Part shown: positions 46,219 through 55,978 of the stretch, one piece after another | Layout of the letters: every line of letters begins with the position of its first letter | Position numbering within the stretch: the stretch's first letter is position 1 | Source: Maridesulfovibrio sp. | Lineage (GTDB): Bacteria > Desulfobacterota > Desulfovibrionia > Desulfovibrionales > Desulfovibrionaceae | Length of the DNA: 64,000 nt | Assembly (NCBI RefSeq): GCF_963677005.1 | Contig: NZ_OY781616.1 | Coordinates: 2,290,766 to 2,354,765 of the forward strand | Direction: 5' to 3' | Notes under the pieces: model-generated | The model's input: only the letters and a program-made list of their open reading frames with translations | Told to the model about the DNA's origin: nothing | Databases searched by the model: none | Made by a program: the position numbers and the translations under genes

Positions 46219-47232
46219 ATGAAAAAGACAGTGTCCCATCTGGCTCTGGCAGTAATACTGCTCGCGTTCGGACTGGCCTGTGCCTGCCCGTCCCCCTGCT
46301 TTGCACACAAGTTCGTTGTGGGTTTTGTTGCAAGCGGCTCGGCAATTGATGACGACTCTTTCAACAGCATGACCGTTGCAGGTTTGCGAAAGCTGGAAAA
46401 AAACAACCATGTACGGATTGAAGTCCGGCAGGGCGGCTTCTCCCTTGAGGAGCACAAAAAACAGATCAAATCGCTGCTTGATTGTGGGGCTCAGGTTATT
46501 GTCATCAATTTTTCATCTGATCTGGACAAACTTCTTGAATTCATAAGCCAATATCCCGAAATCCCGTTCATAATCAACGATGCAAGGGTCAGCGGATACG
46601 CCAATGTATCTTCAACCGTTTATAACCAGCGCATGGGCTCATGCCTGGTAGGGGCACTCTGTGCATGGCAGACCGCGACAGATCGGATAGGATTCATAGG
46701 GGCCAACGAGATGCCTATTATCAAGGATTTTCTCTGCGGCTTCAAAGAAGGAATCCGTCTTTCAGATCGCGATGTACAAATAGAGACGGCGTTCGTCCGC
46801 AGGGGAAACAACTGGGAAGGATTCGAAGACCCCGAACAGGCCAGCGTGATAGCAGCCCGCATGTACAACTCAGGAGTCGACATAATATACGCTGTTGCCG
46901 GACTGTCCGGCAACGGAGTTATTGCCGCGGCACGCAAAAGCGGAAACTACGTTATCGGGGTGGATTCGGATCAGGACGGCATTGCCAAGGGCACTGTTCT
47001 GACCAGTATGATGAAAAGGCTTGACGTTGCCGTATATAATGAAGTTCTGTCTGTGCTTGAGGGCAGGTTCATTCCCGGCCCCAAGGAATACAATATTTCA
47101 AACAATGGTATCGGGCTTACTGAAATGAAATATTCAAAAGACCTGATAGCAGAAGATGTTCTGCAAAAACTGGCAGAACTGAAAGAGAAGCTGTCCAAGG
47201 GGCTGATCCGGTTGGACTGCCCGGACAAATAG
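46219..47232 (+). CDS. BMP-family periplasmic binding protein, probable sensor partner
   Basis: A 337-residue exported protein with a signal peptide (cut near CFAHK) and the BMP/PnrA/Med fold: VVGFVASGSAIDDDSFN, the cleft phrases DCGAQVIVINFSS and GFIGANEMPIIKDFLCGFKEG, and VDIIYAVAGLSGNGVIAAARK. BMP proteins mostly bind nucleosides for ABC transporters. There are no permease genes here; 18 bases downstream is a hybrid histidine kinase with a periplasmic domain, then an Hpt protein. I infer that it presents a ligand to that kinase. Confidence 0.85.
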   Translation: MKKTVSHLALAVILLAFGLACACPSPCFAHKFVVGFVASGSAIDDDSFNSMTVAGLRKLEKNNHVRIEVRQGGFSLEEHKKQIKSLLDCGAQVIVINFSSDLDKLLEFISQYPEIPFIINDARVSGYANVSSTVYNQRMGSCLVGALCAWQTATDRIGFIGANEMPIIKDFLCGFKEGIRLSDRDVQIETAFVRRGNNWEGFEDPEQASVIAARMYNSGVDIIYAVAGLSGNGVIAAARKSGNYVIGVDSDQDGIAKGTVLTSMMKRLDVAVYNEVLSVLEGRFIPGPKEYNISNNGIGLTEMKYSKDLIAEDVLQKLAELKEKLSKGLIRLDCPDK

Positions 47233-47250
47233 AACGGAGCACGCCTTTGC

Positions 47251-49635
47251 ATGTTTGATTTTCTACGCATCAAAGCCAAAGCAATTGTCGGCCTGTTGCT
47301 TATACAGGCTGTAATTCTGATTGCTCTAGGGATACTTATAACAGCTTACCGCAGCAACGAGGTCTCCGATTCCCAACTCGCCCGAGGGGAAGGAATTGCT
47401 GCGTTGGTAGCCACATCCAGCGGCGACCCCATAGTCAAATTCCAGAATCACAAAATACGGGAACTGGTCAAAAGTGCCTGTTCGACCGAACATATCTTTT
47501 TTTGTGCCGTGTATACGCCAAAAGGGGAAATATTCAGCGAATACTACACCGCAGACAAATCCGATTACCCTGAAGACAAAACGGTTTTTGTGCAAAAGAG
47601 AATTATCCGGGACGGAGAATATCTGGGATACGTAAGAGTCGGGGTCCTCAAAAATGCAGATACGGAAAACAGGGGCTTCTTTCTGAAAATTATGCTGCCT
47701 GCTTTGGCTGCCGCCTTCGTCTTCGGGGGGCTGGCTATGATATTTTTCCTCGGAAAATCAATACTTAATCCGGTCATCAAACTTTCCCGCCAGGCACAGG
47801 ACATAGCGGAGGAAAAATATACGGAATCCGGAGATAATGGCCGCAAGGATGAAATAGGCGAACTGGCCCGCTCCCTGAACACTCTTGCAACCAAATTTTC
47901 ACAACTGCAGAATGATCTTGACCAGCAGGTGCGCAACAGGACCGAGGAACTGAACATTTCCAACCGCAAACTCAGCGACGAGATTCTTGAACACGGTGAA
48001 ATCGAAGCCCACCTTAAGACAACTCTTGAACAGCTTTCTTTTTCCATGAAGCAACTGGAAAAAGCACGGGAAAAGGCAGAAAAGTCCAGCCGATTCAAAA
48101 GTGAATTTCTGGCCATGATAAGCCACGAAATCAGAACACCCATGAATGCCATACTAGGTATGGGTGAGTTGCTTCAGGAAACCGAACTGGATGCAGAGCA
48201 GTTGGGGTATGTGGAAATATTTCGGGGTTCCGGAGAAATCCTCTTAAAGATCATCAACGATATTCTTGACTTCGTACAAATAGAATCAGGCCTGATAGAA
48301 CTGGTTCCCGTTCCGTTCAACCCCTCAGAGGATATGCAGAGCGTGTGCAAAAGCATGGCCCATTCCGCGCACGCCAAAGACATAGAAATAATCTGTGATG
48401 TGGACCGGAGTGTTCCCCATCAGGTCATGGGCGATCCCGTCCGGGTCCGTCAGATACTGATGAATATCATCGCAAACGCCATCAAGTACACCTCAAGCGG
48501 AGAAGTTGCCATTCGGCTGACCCTTGAAGAATCCGCTAATGATTACGACAGGCTTCTATACACTGTCAGAGATACCGGGGCAGGCATTCCCGATGGTATA
48601 CAAGGCAATATTTTCGACAGCTTTGTTCAGGCCGACAGCACAACCGCCAGAGAATACGGCGGAATAGGGCTGGGTCTTGCAGCAGCATCCAGGCTGGCAG
48701 ACCTCATGGATGGAGAAATCAGATTTGAAAGCGCAAGGGGGAAAGGGACCGTCTTCTACTTTTCCATACCCTTCAAAAAATCATCCTATGAAACGGCCGG
48801 GAACGTGGCCGACTTTTCCGACGTGAAGGTTCTGCTGGTGGACGACAACCGCACCGTAAGGGAGGTCATGGGCAGAAGGCTCCTGACCTTCGGTATTGAA
48901 GCATCAATGGCGGCAGACGGAAACGAAGGTCTGGAATTCCTGAAAGCATCTTCAAGCGGCAAAGAAGAATACGACATGATTTTTATCGACAGCGAAATGC
49001 CGGACATGTCGGGTATTGAATTTCTGAAAAGAGCGCAGCAGGAAAAAATAATTTCCGGACTGTCGGCAATAATGTTTTCAGCAGGCTGCTCCGAAGAGGA
49101 AAGACGCAATGCCAGGGAGGCAGGAGCGGACCAGACACTGATCAAGCCTGTTTTCGATGCGGACATTCTGCGCTGCCTGCAGGCTGCGGACGAAAGAGAA
49201 AAACCGATAAAGGATAAGCCGGGAACGGGAATGAAGATTCTGCTGGTGGAAGACAATGAGGATCACAGCAGAATTCTGGAACTGTTCATAGCTGAAACAG
49301 GGGCGGAAACAATAATAGCCTCTGACGGTCTGCAGGCGGTACAACTATTTGCAGACAATGATTTCGATCTTGTCTTCATGGACCTCGGCCTGCCGCTTGT
49401 AAACGGAGTTGAGGCTGTCTCCAGAATACGTGAACTTGAGCAGCAGGAAAGCAAAAAACCGGCGGCAATTGTAGCCCTTGCTGCGCACGCTTTCGGAGAA
49501 CACAAGGAAGACTGCCGCCAGGCAGGCTGTGACGGTTTCATTTCAAAACCGGTAAGATGGGATACCATACGTGCGACAATTGCAGCATTAGCAGACGGAT
49601 ACGGGCTTCCTGCCAAAATCACACTCACGGAGTAA
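47251..49635 (+). CDS. Hybrid histidine kinase with two receiver domains
   Basis: A 794-residue kinase: membrane helices at about 10-30 and 150-172 around a periplasmic domain of some 115 residues; HAMP (about 172-225); coiled coil (about 228-280); HisKA with the phospho-histidine H292 in SHEIRTPMN; HATPase with GIGLGLAAASRLADLM; receiver 1 (about 525-640, aspartate in FIDSEMPDMSG) and receiver 2 (about 662-785, aspartate in FMDLGLPLVNG). It is preceded by a BMP binding protein and followed three bases later by an Hpt gene, giving a complete phosphorelay in one operon. Confidence 0.9.
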   Translation: MFDFLRIKAKAIVGLLLIQAVILIALGILITAYRSNEVSDSQLARGEGIAALVATSSGDPIVKFQNHKIRELVKSACSTEHIFFCAVYTPKGEIFSEYYTADKSDYPEDKTVFVQKRIIRDGEYLGYVRVGVLKNADTENRGFFLKIMLPALAAAFVFGGLAMIFFLGKSILNPVIKLSRQAQDIAEEKYTESGDNGRKDEIGELARSLNTLATKFSQLQNDLDQQVRNRTEELNISNRKLSDEILEHGEIEAHLKTTLEQLSFSMKQLEKAREKAEKSSRFKSEFLAMISHEIRTPMNAILGMGELLQETELDAEQLGYVEIFRGSGEILLKIINDILDFVQIESGLIELVPVPFNPSEDMQSVCKSMAHSAHAKDIEIICDVDRSVPHQVMGDPVRVRQILMNIIANAIKYTSSGEVAIRLTLEESANDYDRLLYTVRDTGAGIPDGIQGNIFDSFVQADSTTAREYGGIGLGLAAASRLADLMDGEIRFESARGKGTVFYFSIPFKKSSYETAGNVADFSDVKVLLVDDNRTVREVMGRRLLTFGIEASMAADGNEGLEFLKASSSGKEEYDMIFIDSEMPDMSGIEFLKRAQQEKIISGLSAIMFSAGCSEEERRNAREAGADQTLIKPVFDADILRCLQAADEREKPIKDKPGTGMKILLVEDNEDHSRILELFIAETGAETIIASDGLQAVQLFADNDFDLVFMDLGLPLVNGVEAVSRIRELEQQESKKPAAIVALAAHAFGEHKEDCRQAGCDGFISKPVRWDTIRATIAALADGYGLPAKITLTE

Positions 49636-49638
49636 AAA

Positions 49639-49956
49639 ATGACAGCCGACGAAGGCCGGGGAAAAATATTGTTCACAATTAATGAAGACCTGCGGGAATT
49701 GCTTCCGCATTTCGTCACTCATCAGCTTGAAGAACTCTGCCAGATGGAGGATTGTCTCGCCTCAGAAGATTTCAAGGGAATAGGAAGGTTGGGCCACAGC
49801 CTCAAGGGCGCGGCGGCCAACTTCTGTCTTGAGCCACTATCCAGACTGGGCACTACGATTCAGGATGTATCGGAATTAGGCATGTCTGATGCGCTTGAAC
49901 CCTTGGTCAAAAAATACCGCATCTACCTTGATGAACTTAAAAAACAATTGAGCTGA
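49639..49956 (+). CDS. Hpt phosphotransfer protein
   Basis: A 105-residue four-helix phosphotransfer protein with the HSLKGAAANF motif and phospho-histidine H53. It lies three bases after the hybrid kinase (GGAG before the ATG) and almost certainly takes phosphate from its second receiver. The final response regulator is not beside it; lone receivers elsewhere, such as the one at 35143-35511, are candidates. Confidence 0.85.
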   Translation: MTADEGRGKILFTINEDLRELLPHFVTHQLEELCQMEDCLASEDFKGIGRLGHSLKGAAANFCLEPLSRLGTTIQDVSELGMSDALEPLVKKYRIYLDELKKQLS

Positions 49957-49966
49957 CATGCGGTTT

Positions 49967-50995
49967 TCAGGATTTACCCACTTCCAGTCCGCAAGCAGTT
50001 GCAGCAGCAACCATTGTATCAAACCAACCGGCATTGCTGGCGACATATACTTTCTTCCGGTTACCGCAGAATTTGGATTTATGTCTGGCATTCCCCTTGA
50101 ACGGGTAGATGGATTCGCCGAACCGGAAAAAAAATTCGGAAATCTTTTTCAGTGCACCGGAGAGGTTGAACCCGCAACTCATCTCCACAAGAGGCGAAAG
50201 CCCCAGACTCAGTGTCCCGATGCCCTCGGCTTTGAATTTTTCCAGCGCACACAGGACGATGTAAGGAGATATGCCGTTTAAGGCTCCATCTTCAACCCTG
50301 TCGAAATTGTGATAGTAACCGATTACGCGGCCGGCACTGTAAATTGGATCAAATCCGGCCAGGCCAACCAACCGCTCTCCTGATCTGGCCCAGAAAAAAC
50401 GAACCCCTTTCTCATCCTTACCGGGCATAGGCCGGGTAAGAAAAGAAAGCTCCCTGCCTCCCTTATTCTGCAGCCAGCTTGCACATAATCCTGAGACTTC
50501 GCGCGGATCAACCTCGGATAACTTTTTTTCCTCAACAGTTATCCCTGCCCGCAAACACTTGTTTTTCCACTGTCTAAGGGAAGCTTTCTCTCCCCCCTCA
50601 AGATTGAACGCCCCGATATCAAGCTCGGTTTCAACTCCAAGCTGATAAACCCGGAATCCGGATAAATACAACTGCCTGGCCAGATTCTCGTCTATCTGTA
50701 CCAGAGTTGTTTTGCCGAGATGTCCGGCAAGCCTTTCAACAAACAGCTGCTGCAATTGTGCCGAGACAACAGGATTGGACAGCACAACAGCATGGTCACC
50801 GGAAATCAGATTTTTTGCGTTCAGCCATGCGGCAAAACCCACCCCCTCCCACAGGCTGTAGCTCATGCCGGGCTGCAATACAGAATAAGACGCGCACCTG
50901 TTTCCGTACCGCTGTAAATAATGAAACAGAAGACGGAGATTCCCCTCTGCTCTGTCATTAAGAGTCTGAATATTCAGCGCATTATTTAAATTCAT
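49967..50995 (-). CDS. DUF2156 / phosphatidylglycerol-lysyltransferase-C-like protein
   Basis: A GNAT-like protein of about 342 residues resembling the catalytic half of MprF (LPG synthase) but without its membrane flippase part. It shows WLQNKGGRELSFLTRPMPG, VGLAGFDPIYSAGRVIGYY and GISPYIVLCALEKFKAEG. Such soluble proteins probably transfer an aminoacyl group, but the acceptor is unknown. I use the ATG at 50993-50995; an in-frame start at 51055 is also possible and ribosome binding sites are weak for both. Convergent with the Hpt gene. Confidence 0.72.
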   Translation of the reverse strand: MNLNNALNIQTLNDRAEGNLRLLFHYLQRYGNRCASYSVLQPGMSYSLWEGVGFAAWLNAKNLISGDHAVVLSNPVVSAQLQQLFVERLAGHLGKTTLVQIDENLARQLYLSGFRVYQLGVETELDIGAFNLEGGEKASLRQWKNKCLRAGITVEEKKLSEVDPREVSGLCASWLQNKGGRELSFLTRPMPGKDEKGVRFFWARSGERLVGLAGFDPIYSAGRVIGYYHNFDRVEDGALNGISPYIVLCALEKFKAEGIGTLSLGLSPLVEMSCGFNLSGALKKISEFFFRFGESIYPFKGNARHKSKFCGNRKKVYVASNAGWFDTMVAAATACGLEVGKS

Positions 50996-51139
50996 TTCTA
51001 CTCGCAGGTAAAAGAGATAATCTTTACTATACGCTGAAAACCGTTGTATTTTCAAGCCCCGGTTTTATTTTTCCTGCTTGCATGCATCAGAATTATGAAC
51101 TACAGCAACGTCACTGCAGCACCCTGTCATGGAGGATTA

Positions 51140-52084
51140 ATGGTGTATTCAATCTGCCGTTTCATTGAACGGCACTTTCTTCTGATAGCCGTTTTTTCAA
51201 GTTTAGCCGCGTACCTGTCCCCTCCTCTTTTTATCTGGATAAAGCCGCATATTGCATTCTGTCTCGGCGTGATCATGTTCGGGATGGGGCTGACACTTCA
51301 ATTCAGCGATTTTGCTTCTGCTATCAAAAACTACAAGGCAGTATGTCTGGGCATCATCCTGCAATACACCGTCATGCCGGCCCTTGCGGTCATACTTTCA
51401 TCCCTGATGGGACTGCCGCAGGAAGCCCTGATCGGAATGGTTGTCGTCGGGGCCTGTCCCGGAGGCACGGCTTCAAACGTAATCGCGCACCTTGCCGGGG
51501 CAAACGTGGCTCTTTCCGTCACCATGACCATGATCTCCACCTGCCTGGCTCCGCTGCTCACCCCTATGATAATATACGCGGTGTTAAACCAGCAGGTGGA
51601 AATTCCCCTGCTGCCCATGATAAAATCAGTATTCTGGATTGTTATTTTTCCGCTGGTTGACGGTCTTGTGCTGCGCCGTTTTCTTCGCAAAAGAATAGAC
51701 CCGGTAATTCACATTTTTCCTTCGGTATCGATTATTGTCATCGCAATGCTTGTGGCCTGTATCATAGGCTTGAACAGGGATATGCTGGCGACCTTTCCGC
51801 TGCTGATTCTTGCTGCAGTGGCTCTGCACAACGCAGGTGGACTTATAGCCGGATACGGGGTGGGACGGATAGCCGGATTCGACAAACGGGACAGTCTTAC
51901 TCTGGCGATAGAAGTAGGAATGCAGAATTCAGGTCTGGGGGTGGCGCTGGCAACCAAGTATTTCGGAACGGCCACAGCGCTTCCGGGAGCTCTGTTCAGC
52001 CTGTGGCATAACATCTCCGGCATAGCCATTGCCGACAGGACCAGACAGGACGGATCGGAAACACGGGACCTGCAGCCGAAATAA
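51140..52084 (+). CDS. Bile acid:sodium symporter (BASS) family transporter
   Basis: A 314-residue inner-membrane protein with about nine to ten hydrophobic segments. Typical BASS phrases are CLGVIMFGMGLTLQFSDF, GMVVVGACPGGTASNVIAHLAGANVALSVTMT (shown in part) and EVGMQNSGLGVALA near the C-terminus, including the sodium-site EVG.QN motif. It would couple an organic anion to Na+; substrates differ widely in this family. The start is the ATG preceded by GGAGG, not the upstream in-frame ATG. Confidence 0.85.
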   Translation: MVYSICRFIERHFLLIAVFSSLAAYLSPPLFIWIKPHIAFCLGVIMFGMGLTLQFSDFASAIKNYKAVCLGIILQYTVMPALAVILSSLMGLPQEALIGMVVVGACPGGTASNVIAHLAGANVALSVTMTMISTCLAPLLTPMIIYAVLNQQVEIPLLPMIKSVFWIVIFPLVDGLVLRRFLRKRIDPVIHIFPSVSIIVIAMLVACIIGLNRDMLATFPLLILAAVALHNAGGLIAGYGVGRIAGFDKRDSLTLAIEVGMQNSGLGVALATKYFGTATALPGALFSLWHNISGIAIADRTRQDGSETRDLQPK

Positions 52085-52105
52085 AAACGGCAAAGGCCGC
52101 AATTA

Positions 52106-53080
52106 TCAGAAATCCAGCTTGATGACTTTGGAAGGCTGGCGGGAAGGAGCCTTTTTCCTGGCTTTCTTTTCAGTTCCGGCAGAAGAACCATCCAGATTGA
52201 TGGATGCGGAAGATTTGTTCCCGTTTTTCCTGGCCCGTGACTTGGCTGCATCAGCAGTTGTCTGTCCCGGAGTATATCTGCTGCCGAAAACTTTGGGGCC
52301 GAGCTTGTCGGAAATCTTTTTGGCCTCGGCGTTCATGGGATTTGTCTTCAGCACCATTGCTGCGGCGTCGTATGCTTCAGTATACATGCGTTTGCCCAGA
52401 AAAAGCTTTGCCTGGCGGATATAAATACTCTCGTTGGCGCCGAATCTGCGGGATATCTCCTTGATGACATCAAGGGCCTTGTCGTGCTCAGCCATCATCT
52501 CCCAGGCCAGCAGCAGGGAAATATAAGCCCGGCTGTCATTGGGTGTCGCGGCGATGGCTCTCTCCAGATATTCAATGCCGTCAGCGGGAAATCCGGACTT
52601 GACCAGCCGACCTCCGACATCCTGCAGCAAGCCACGTTCATCCGGAAAAGCATCCGTAATCTTGCGGAAATATTTCTTGGCTTCCTTCACATTCTTTTCG
52701 GCAAGAAACTTCTGTCCGGCAAGGATGTATTTGTCGATATGGTTCTTCTGCTTTCGAACCTTCTCAACAGCGGCCTTCTCCATGGCATCCTTGATCGTGT
52801 TATGGATCTTGAGCAGCATTGCCGCGAGTTTCTTTTCCTGCCCCTTGGTGTACTTCATATTCCGGGGCAGCACCCGCTGCAATTCTTCCATGGAAAGCAA
52901 CTGCCGAATCACTTCGTCAACCAGGATACCGATCTCAAACTTTTCACGTCCGAACACCTGGCTTTCAGCCAGATCATCAAGGGACAGGCTCAAGGCGTGC
53001 AGACAGCGCAGATAGTCCTTACGTTGCCCGTAGGACTTGGCGCGGGCAATATTTTCCTTGATGGTCTTGGGTGAACTCAT
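52106..53080 (-). CDS. TPR-repeat protein with basic C-terminal tail
   Basis: A 324-residue cytosolic protein with a helical N-terminus, a region with tetratricopeptide-like repeats (AGQKFLAEKNVKEAKKYFRK, YLERAIAATPNDSRAYISLL, KLFLGKRMYTEAYDAAAMVL; about 120-250) and a basic, serine/lysine-rich tail (about 268-324) ending KVIKLDF. TPR proteins mediate protein contacts; the basic tail could bind nucleic acid or membrane. No partner is suggested by the neighbours. Convergent with the BASS gene. Confidence 0.75.
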   Translation of the reverse strand: MSSPKTIKENIARAKSYGQRKDYLRCLHALSLSLDDLAESQVFGREKFEIGILVDEVIRQLLSMEELQRVLPRNMKYTKGQEKKLAAMLLKIHNTIKDAMEKAAVEKVRKQKNHIDKYILAGQKFLAEKNVKEAKKYFRKITDAFPDERGLLQDVGGRLVKSGFPADGIEYLERAIAATPNDSRAYISLLLAWEMMAEHDKALDVIKEISRRFGANESIYIRQAKLFLGKRMYTEAYDAAAMVLKTNPMNAEAKKISDKLGPKVFGSRYTPGQTTADAAKSRARKNGNKSSASINLDGSSAGTEKKARKKAPSRQPSKVIKLDF

Positions 53081-53456
53081 ATGACTCCCTTTATAATCCT
53101 GGACATCTGCCCGGACTTAACACTTACTTTTTATTCTGCAAACCGTCGTTACTTGACAGCGCAATCTGATTCCCGAAAAACAATGGCTGAAAGACAGAGA
53201 AAAAATTTATTTCACAGAAAAATGCTGCTCTGCTGACCTTACAAACCACACGCTTTGCACTGTGGCTGTTTAATATATAATTCTTTACACTAAGTCCGAC
53301 ATTGTCAAGACCGGATACAGATACCAGCGGTCAGTACAACCCCGTGACGGGAAGCTGAGATGCAATTGACGCCAAAGCCTGCGAAAGGTAGTTTCGCCAT
53401 GATTTCTCTGCAAGTCAGCCGTTGCAAACACTGAAAACCGGAATTAAGTACCACCG
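53081..53456. other. Divergent intergenic region, TPR gene / M48 protease
   Basis: About 375 bases with no likely gene. Between 53341 and 53400 it holds a CCCG-TGA-CGGG hairpin and a GCGAAA-GGTAG-TTTCGC hairpin that could form a structured 5' leader for the rightward operon. Confidence 0.5.
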
Positions 53457-54701
53457 ATGAACATCTATTTATTTATCATAATATTCTCACTGGCAGGAGC
53501 TTTCTTTCTCGGGCTTACAGCCCGCCAGCTCAATCGCAAAGCACTTTCACCCATTCTACCACAAGAATTCACAGGCATATTCGACCCTGATGAGTATAGC
53601 AGATCGCAGGCCTATGCGAAAACGGAAATGGGCTTTGAAAATATAACCGGAGCACTGAGTACCGCCGCCACAATCCTGTTCATAATTTTCGGAGGATTCA
53701 ATGCAATTGATCTCCTGGCACGCAGTTTCGGGTTCGCGGACATAGGCACCGGCCTGATATTCTTTGCATGTCTGGGACTGCTGAGCGAACTGCTCTCCCT
53801 GCCCTTCTCCCTGTACCATACTTTTGTGATCGAAGAAAAATTCGGATTCAACAAAACCGACCTGAAAACCTTTGTCACGGATAAAATAAAAGGCTGCCTG
53901 CTCACCGTTATCATCGGAGGCATAATTCTCGGCGGAATACTGCTTTTCTTCAATGCCGCGGGAAAAACCGCATGGCTGTGGTGCTGGATATTCACCGTGC
54001 TCATCACCATCGGCGTGCAGTACATCGCCCCGGCCTGGATTCTTCCGCTATTCAACAAGTTCACTCCCATCGAGGATGGGGAACTGAAAGATAAAATCGA
54101 AACTTTTGCGGCTGCAAACGGTTTCGAACTCAACGGCATTTTCATGATCGACGGTTCAAAACGCTCCACAAAGGCCAACGCCTACTTTACCGGATTCGGC
54201 AAAAAGAAACGAATCGCTCTGTTCGATACCCTTGTACAAGAACTTGGCGCAGACGAAATCGTTGCCGTACTGGCCCATGAAATAGGGCACTGCAAGCTCG
54301 GTCATATTCGCAAAATGATGATTATGAGCATTTTGAATACCGGGGTGGTCTTTCTGCTCATGTCTTTCTTCCTCGGCAACAGTCAGCTTTTCGCGGCCTT
54401 CGGAATGGAACATATCTCAGTCCATGCCGGGCTTGTTTTCTTTGCACTCCTCTACACTCCCGTTTCACTGGTGCTTTCAATCTTCAGCAACATCCGCTCA
54501 CGCAAGCACGAATATGAAGCGGACAATTTCTCCGCTGAAAAAACAGGACACCCGGAAGCTCTGATCAGCGGTCTGAAAAAGCTGTCGGTAAGCAGCCTTT
54601 CAAACCTGACCCCGCATCCTTTCTATGTATGGCTGGAATACAGTCATCCCCCTGTTATAAAGCGCATCGAAAATCTGAAATCATTCAAACAGGAGGCCTA
54701 G
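53457..54701 (+). CDS. Ste24-type M48 membrane metalloprotease
   Basis: A 414-residue membrane protease similar to CAAX prenyl protease 1. It has several N-terminal membrane helices, the zinc motif VAVLAHEIGHCKLGHI (HEIGH near residues 273-277), two further helices, and the third zinc ligand in HEYEADNFSAEKTGHPEALI (shown in part). The N-terminal part with KTEMGFENIT and FVIEEKFGFNKTDLKTF is diagnostic for Ste24. Bacteria lack CAAX prenylation; the role is likely membrane-protein quality control. It heads a three-gene unit with an aldolase and MarC. Confidence 0.92.
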   Translation: MNIYLFIIIFSLAGAFFLGLTARQLNRKALSPILPQEFTGIFDPDEYSRSQAYAKTEMGFENITGALSTAATILFIIFGGFNAIDLLARSFGFADIGTGLIFFACLGLLSELLSLPFSLYHTFVIEEKFGFNKTDLKTFVTDKIKGCLLTVIIGGIILGGILLFFNAAGKTAWLWCWIFTVLITIGVQYIAPAWILPLFNKFTPIEDGELKDKIETFAAANGFELNGIFMIDGSKRSTKANAYFTGFGKKKRIALFDTLVQELGADEIVAVLAHEIGHCKLGHIRKMMIMSILNTGVVFLLMSFFLGNSQLFAAFGMEHISVHAGLVFFALLYTPVSLVLSIFSNIRSRKHEYEADNFSAEKTGHPEALISGLKKLSVSSLSNLTPHPFYVWLEYSHPPVIKRIENLKSFKQEA

Positions 54702-54704
54702 CCC

Positions 54705-55358
54705 GTGCTGCTCAAAAAAGAAAGGGAACTGGTGGTGGAATACGGCCGCAAACTGCTGCGTGCGGGACTGACAACGGGAACCGGCGGAAATTTAAGCATA
54801 GTAAACAGGGAAAAAGGGTTCATGGCCATCAGCGCGAGCGGACTGAATTATCTGGACGCCACCCCGAAAGATGTTGTCCTGATGGATCTTGACGGGAATA
54901 TCGTCGAGGGTGAACGCAAACCTTCGAGCGAACACGGCTTTCACTCCATACTTTACAAACAACGGGAAGACATAAACGCGGTTGTGCACACCCACTCTGT
55001 CTACGCCACAACGGTCGCCTGCCTGAACATGGAACTGCCCGCTGTCCATTATCTGGTGGGTTTTTCAGGCAGAAAAGTGCCTCTCGCCCCATACGCCACC
55101 TTCGGCAGCCCGGAACTTGCCGGATACGTGGCCGAGACCATAGGAAATTACAACGCCGTGCTGCTCGCCAACCACGGACTGATCACTGTGGGTAAAGCTA
55201 TCGGCAACGCCTTTGACGCTGCGGAAGAACTGGAACTTGTTGCCAGAATTTATATTCAGGCCCTTTCAGCCGGAAAACCGGTCCTAGTGCCTGACGAAGA
55301 GATGGACCGCGTGATTGATAAATTTTCCACTTACGGACAGGCCGGGGGAAAGGAGTAG
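54705..55358 (+). CDS. Class II aldolase, L-fuculose-phosphate aldolase-like
   Basis: A 217-residue zinc-dependent class II aldolase: GTGGNLSIV, ISASGLNY, the catalytic glutamate in KPSSEHGFHSILY, zinc histidines in VVHTHSVYAT and ANHGLITVG. Family members act on fuculose-1-P, ribulose-5-P or related phosphates; the exact substrate is not clear and no sugar-kinase neighbour helps. The start is a GTG with AGGAGG eight bases upstream, three bases after the protease gene, so it is in the same operon. Confidence 0.85.
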   Translation: MLLKKERELVVEYGRKLLRAGLTTGTGGNLSIVNREKGFMAISASGLNYLDATPKDVVLMDLDGNIVEGERKPSSEHGFHSILYKQREDINAVVHTHSVYATTVACLNMELPAVHYLVGFSGRKVPLAPYATFGSPELAGYVAETIGNYNAVLLANHGLITVGKAIGNAFDAAEELELVARIYIQALSAGKPVLVPDEEMDRVIDKFSTYGQAGGKE

Positions 55359-55364
55359 CGATTC

Positions 55365-55976
55365 ATGAATGCTTTTTTTCAGACCGGTGTTTTCGAAATA
55401 GCATTTCCCCTGTTCCTGATAATGGACCCGCTGGGCAACCTGCCGGTCTGCCTGTCCATGCTCAAGGATTTCTCGCCGCGCAGACAGCGCCGAATCCTCC
55501 TGCGTGAACTTCTCTTTGCCTTATTCATCACGGTTCTGTTCATGTACCTCGGAGCCGGGCTGATGAATGTGCTGAACATTCACCAGTCAACGCTGCGAAT
55601 AGCCGGAGGGGTGATCCTGTTCATAATCTCCATGAAAATGATCTTCCCGAAAACGGATGGAAATGCGACGGAAGCGGAGAAGGACCCTTTCATAGTCCCC
55701 ATTGCAGTTCCCCTTTTCGCCGGACCTTCCCTGCTTGCCGCAGTAATGGTTTACGGCTCAAGAGGGGACGGAAACCTGACTGTTCTGTCCGGAGTCCTGC
55801 TGGCCTGGGGAGCATCCGTCATCATCATGCTTACCGGCCCGGCACTGGCCCGGCTGCTGGGTCAAAGAGGACTGCGGGCCTGTGAAAGACTTATGGGCCT
55901 GATTCTTATTCTGCTGTCAGTACAAATGCTTGAGGACGGAATAGCATATTACATAAACCACTTATTGAAGCCATAG
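55365..55976 (+). CDS. MarC-family inner-membrane protein
   Basis: A 203-residue membrane protein of the MarC (UPF0056) family with about six hydrophobic segments. Family phrases are FPLFLIMDPLGNLP, RIAGGVILFIISMKMIF, PIAVPLFAGPSLLAAVMV and a final LMGLILILLSVQMLEDGI. The function of the family is not established. AAGGAG precedes the ATG, six bases after the aldolase stop, so it is the last gene of that operon. Convergent, two bases away, with the next gene. Confidence 0.88.
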   Translation: MNAFFQTGVFEIAFPLFLIMDPLGNLPVCLSMLKDFSPRRQRRILLRELLFALFITVLFMYLGAGLMNVLNIHQSTLRIAGGVILFIISMKMIFPKTDGNATEAEKDPFIVPIAVPLFAGPSLLAAVMVYGSRGDGNLTVLSGVLLAWGASVIIMLTGPALARLLGQRGLRACERLMGLILILLSVQMLEDGIAYYINHLLKP

Positions 55977-55978
55977 GA

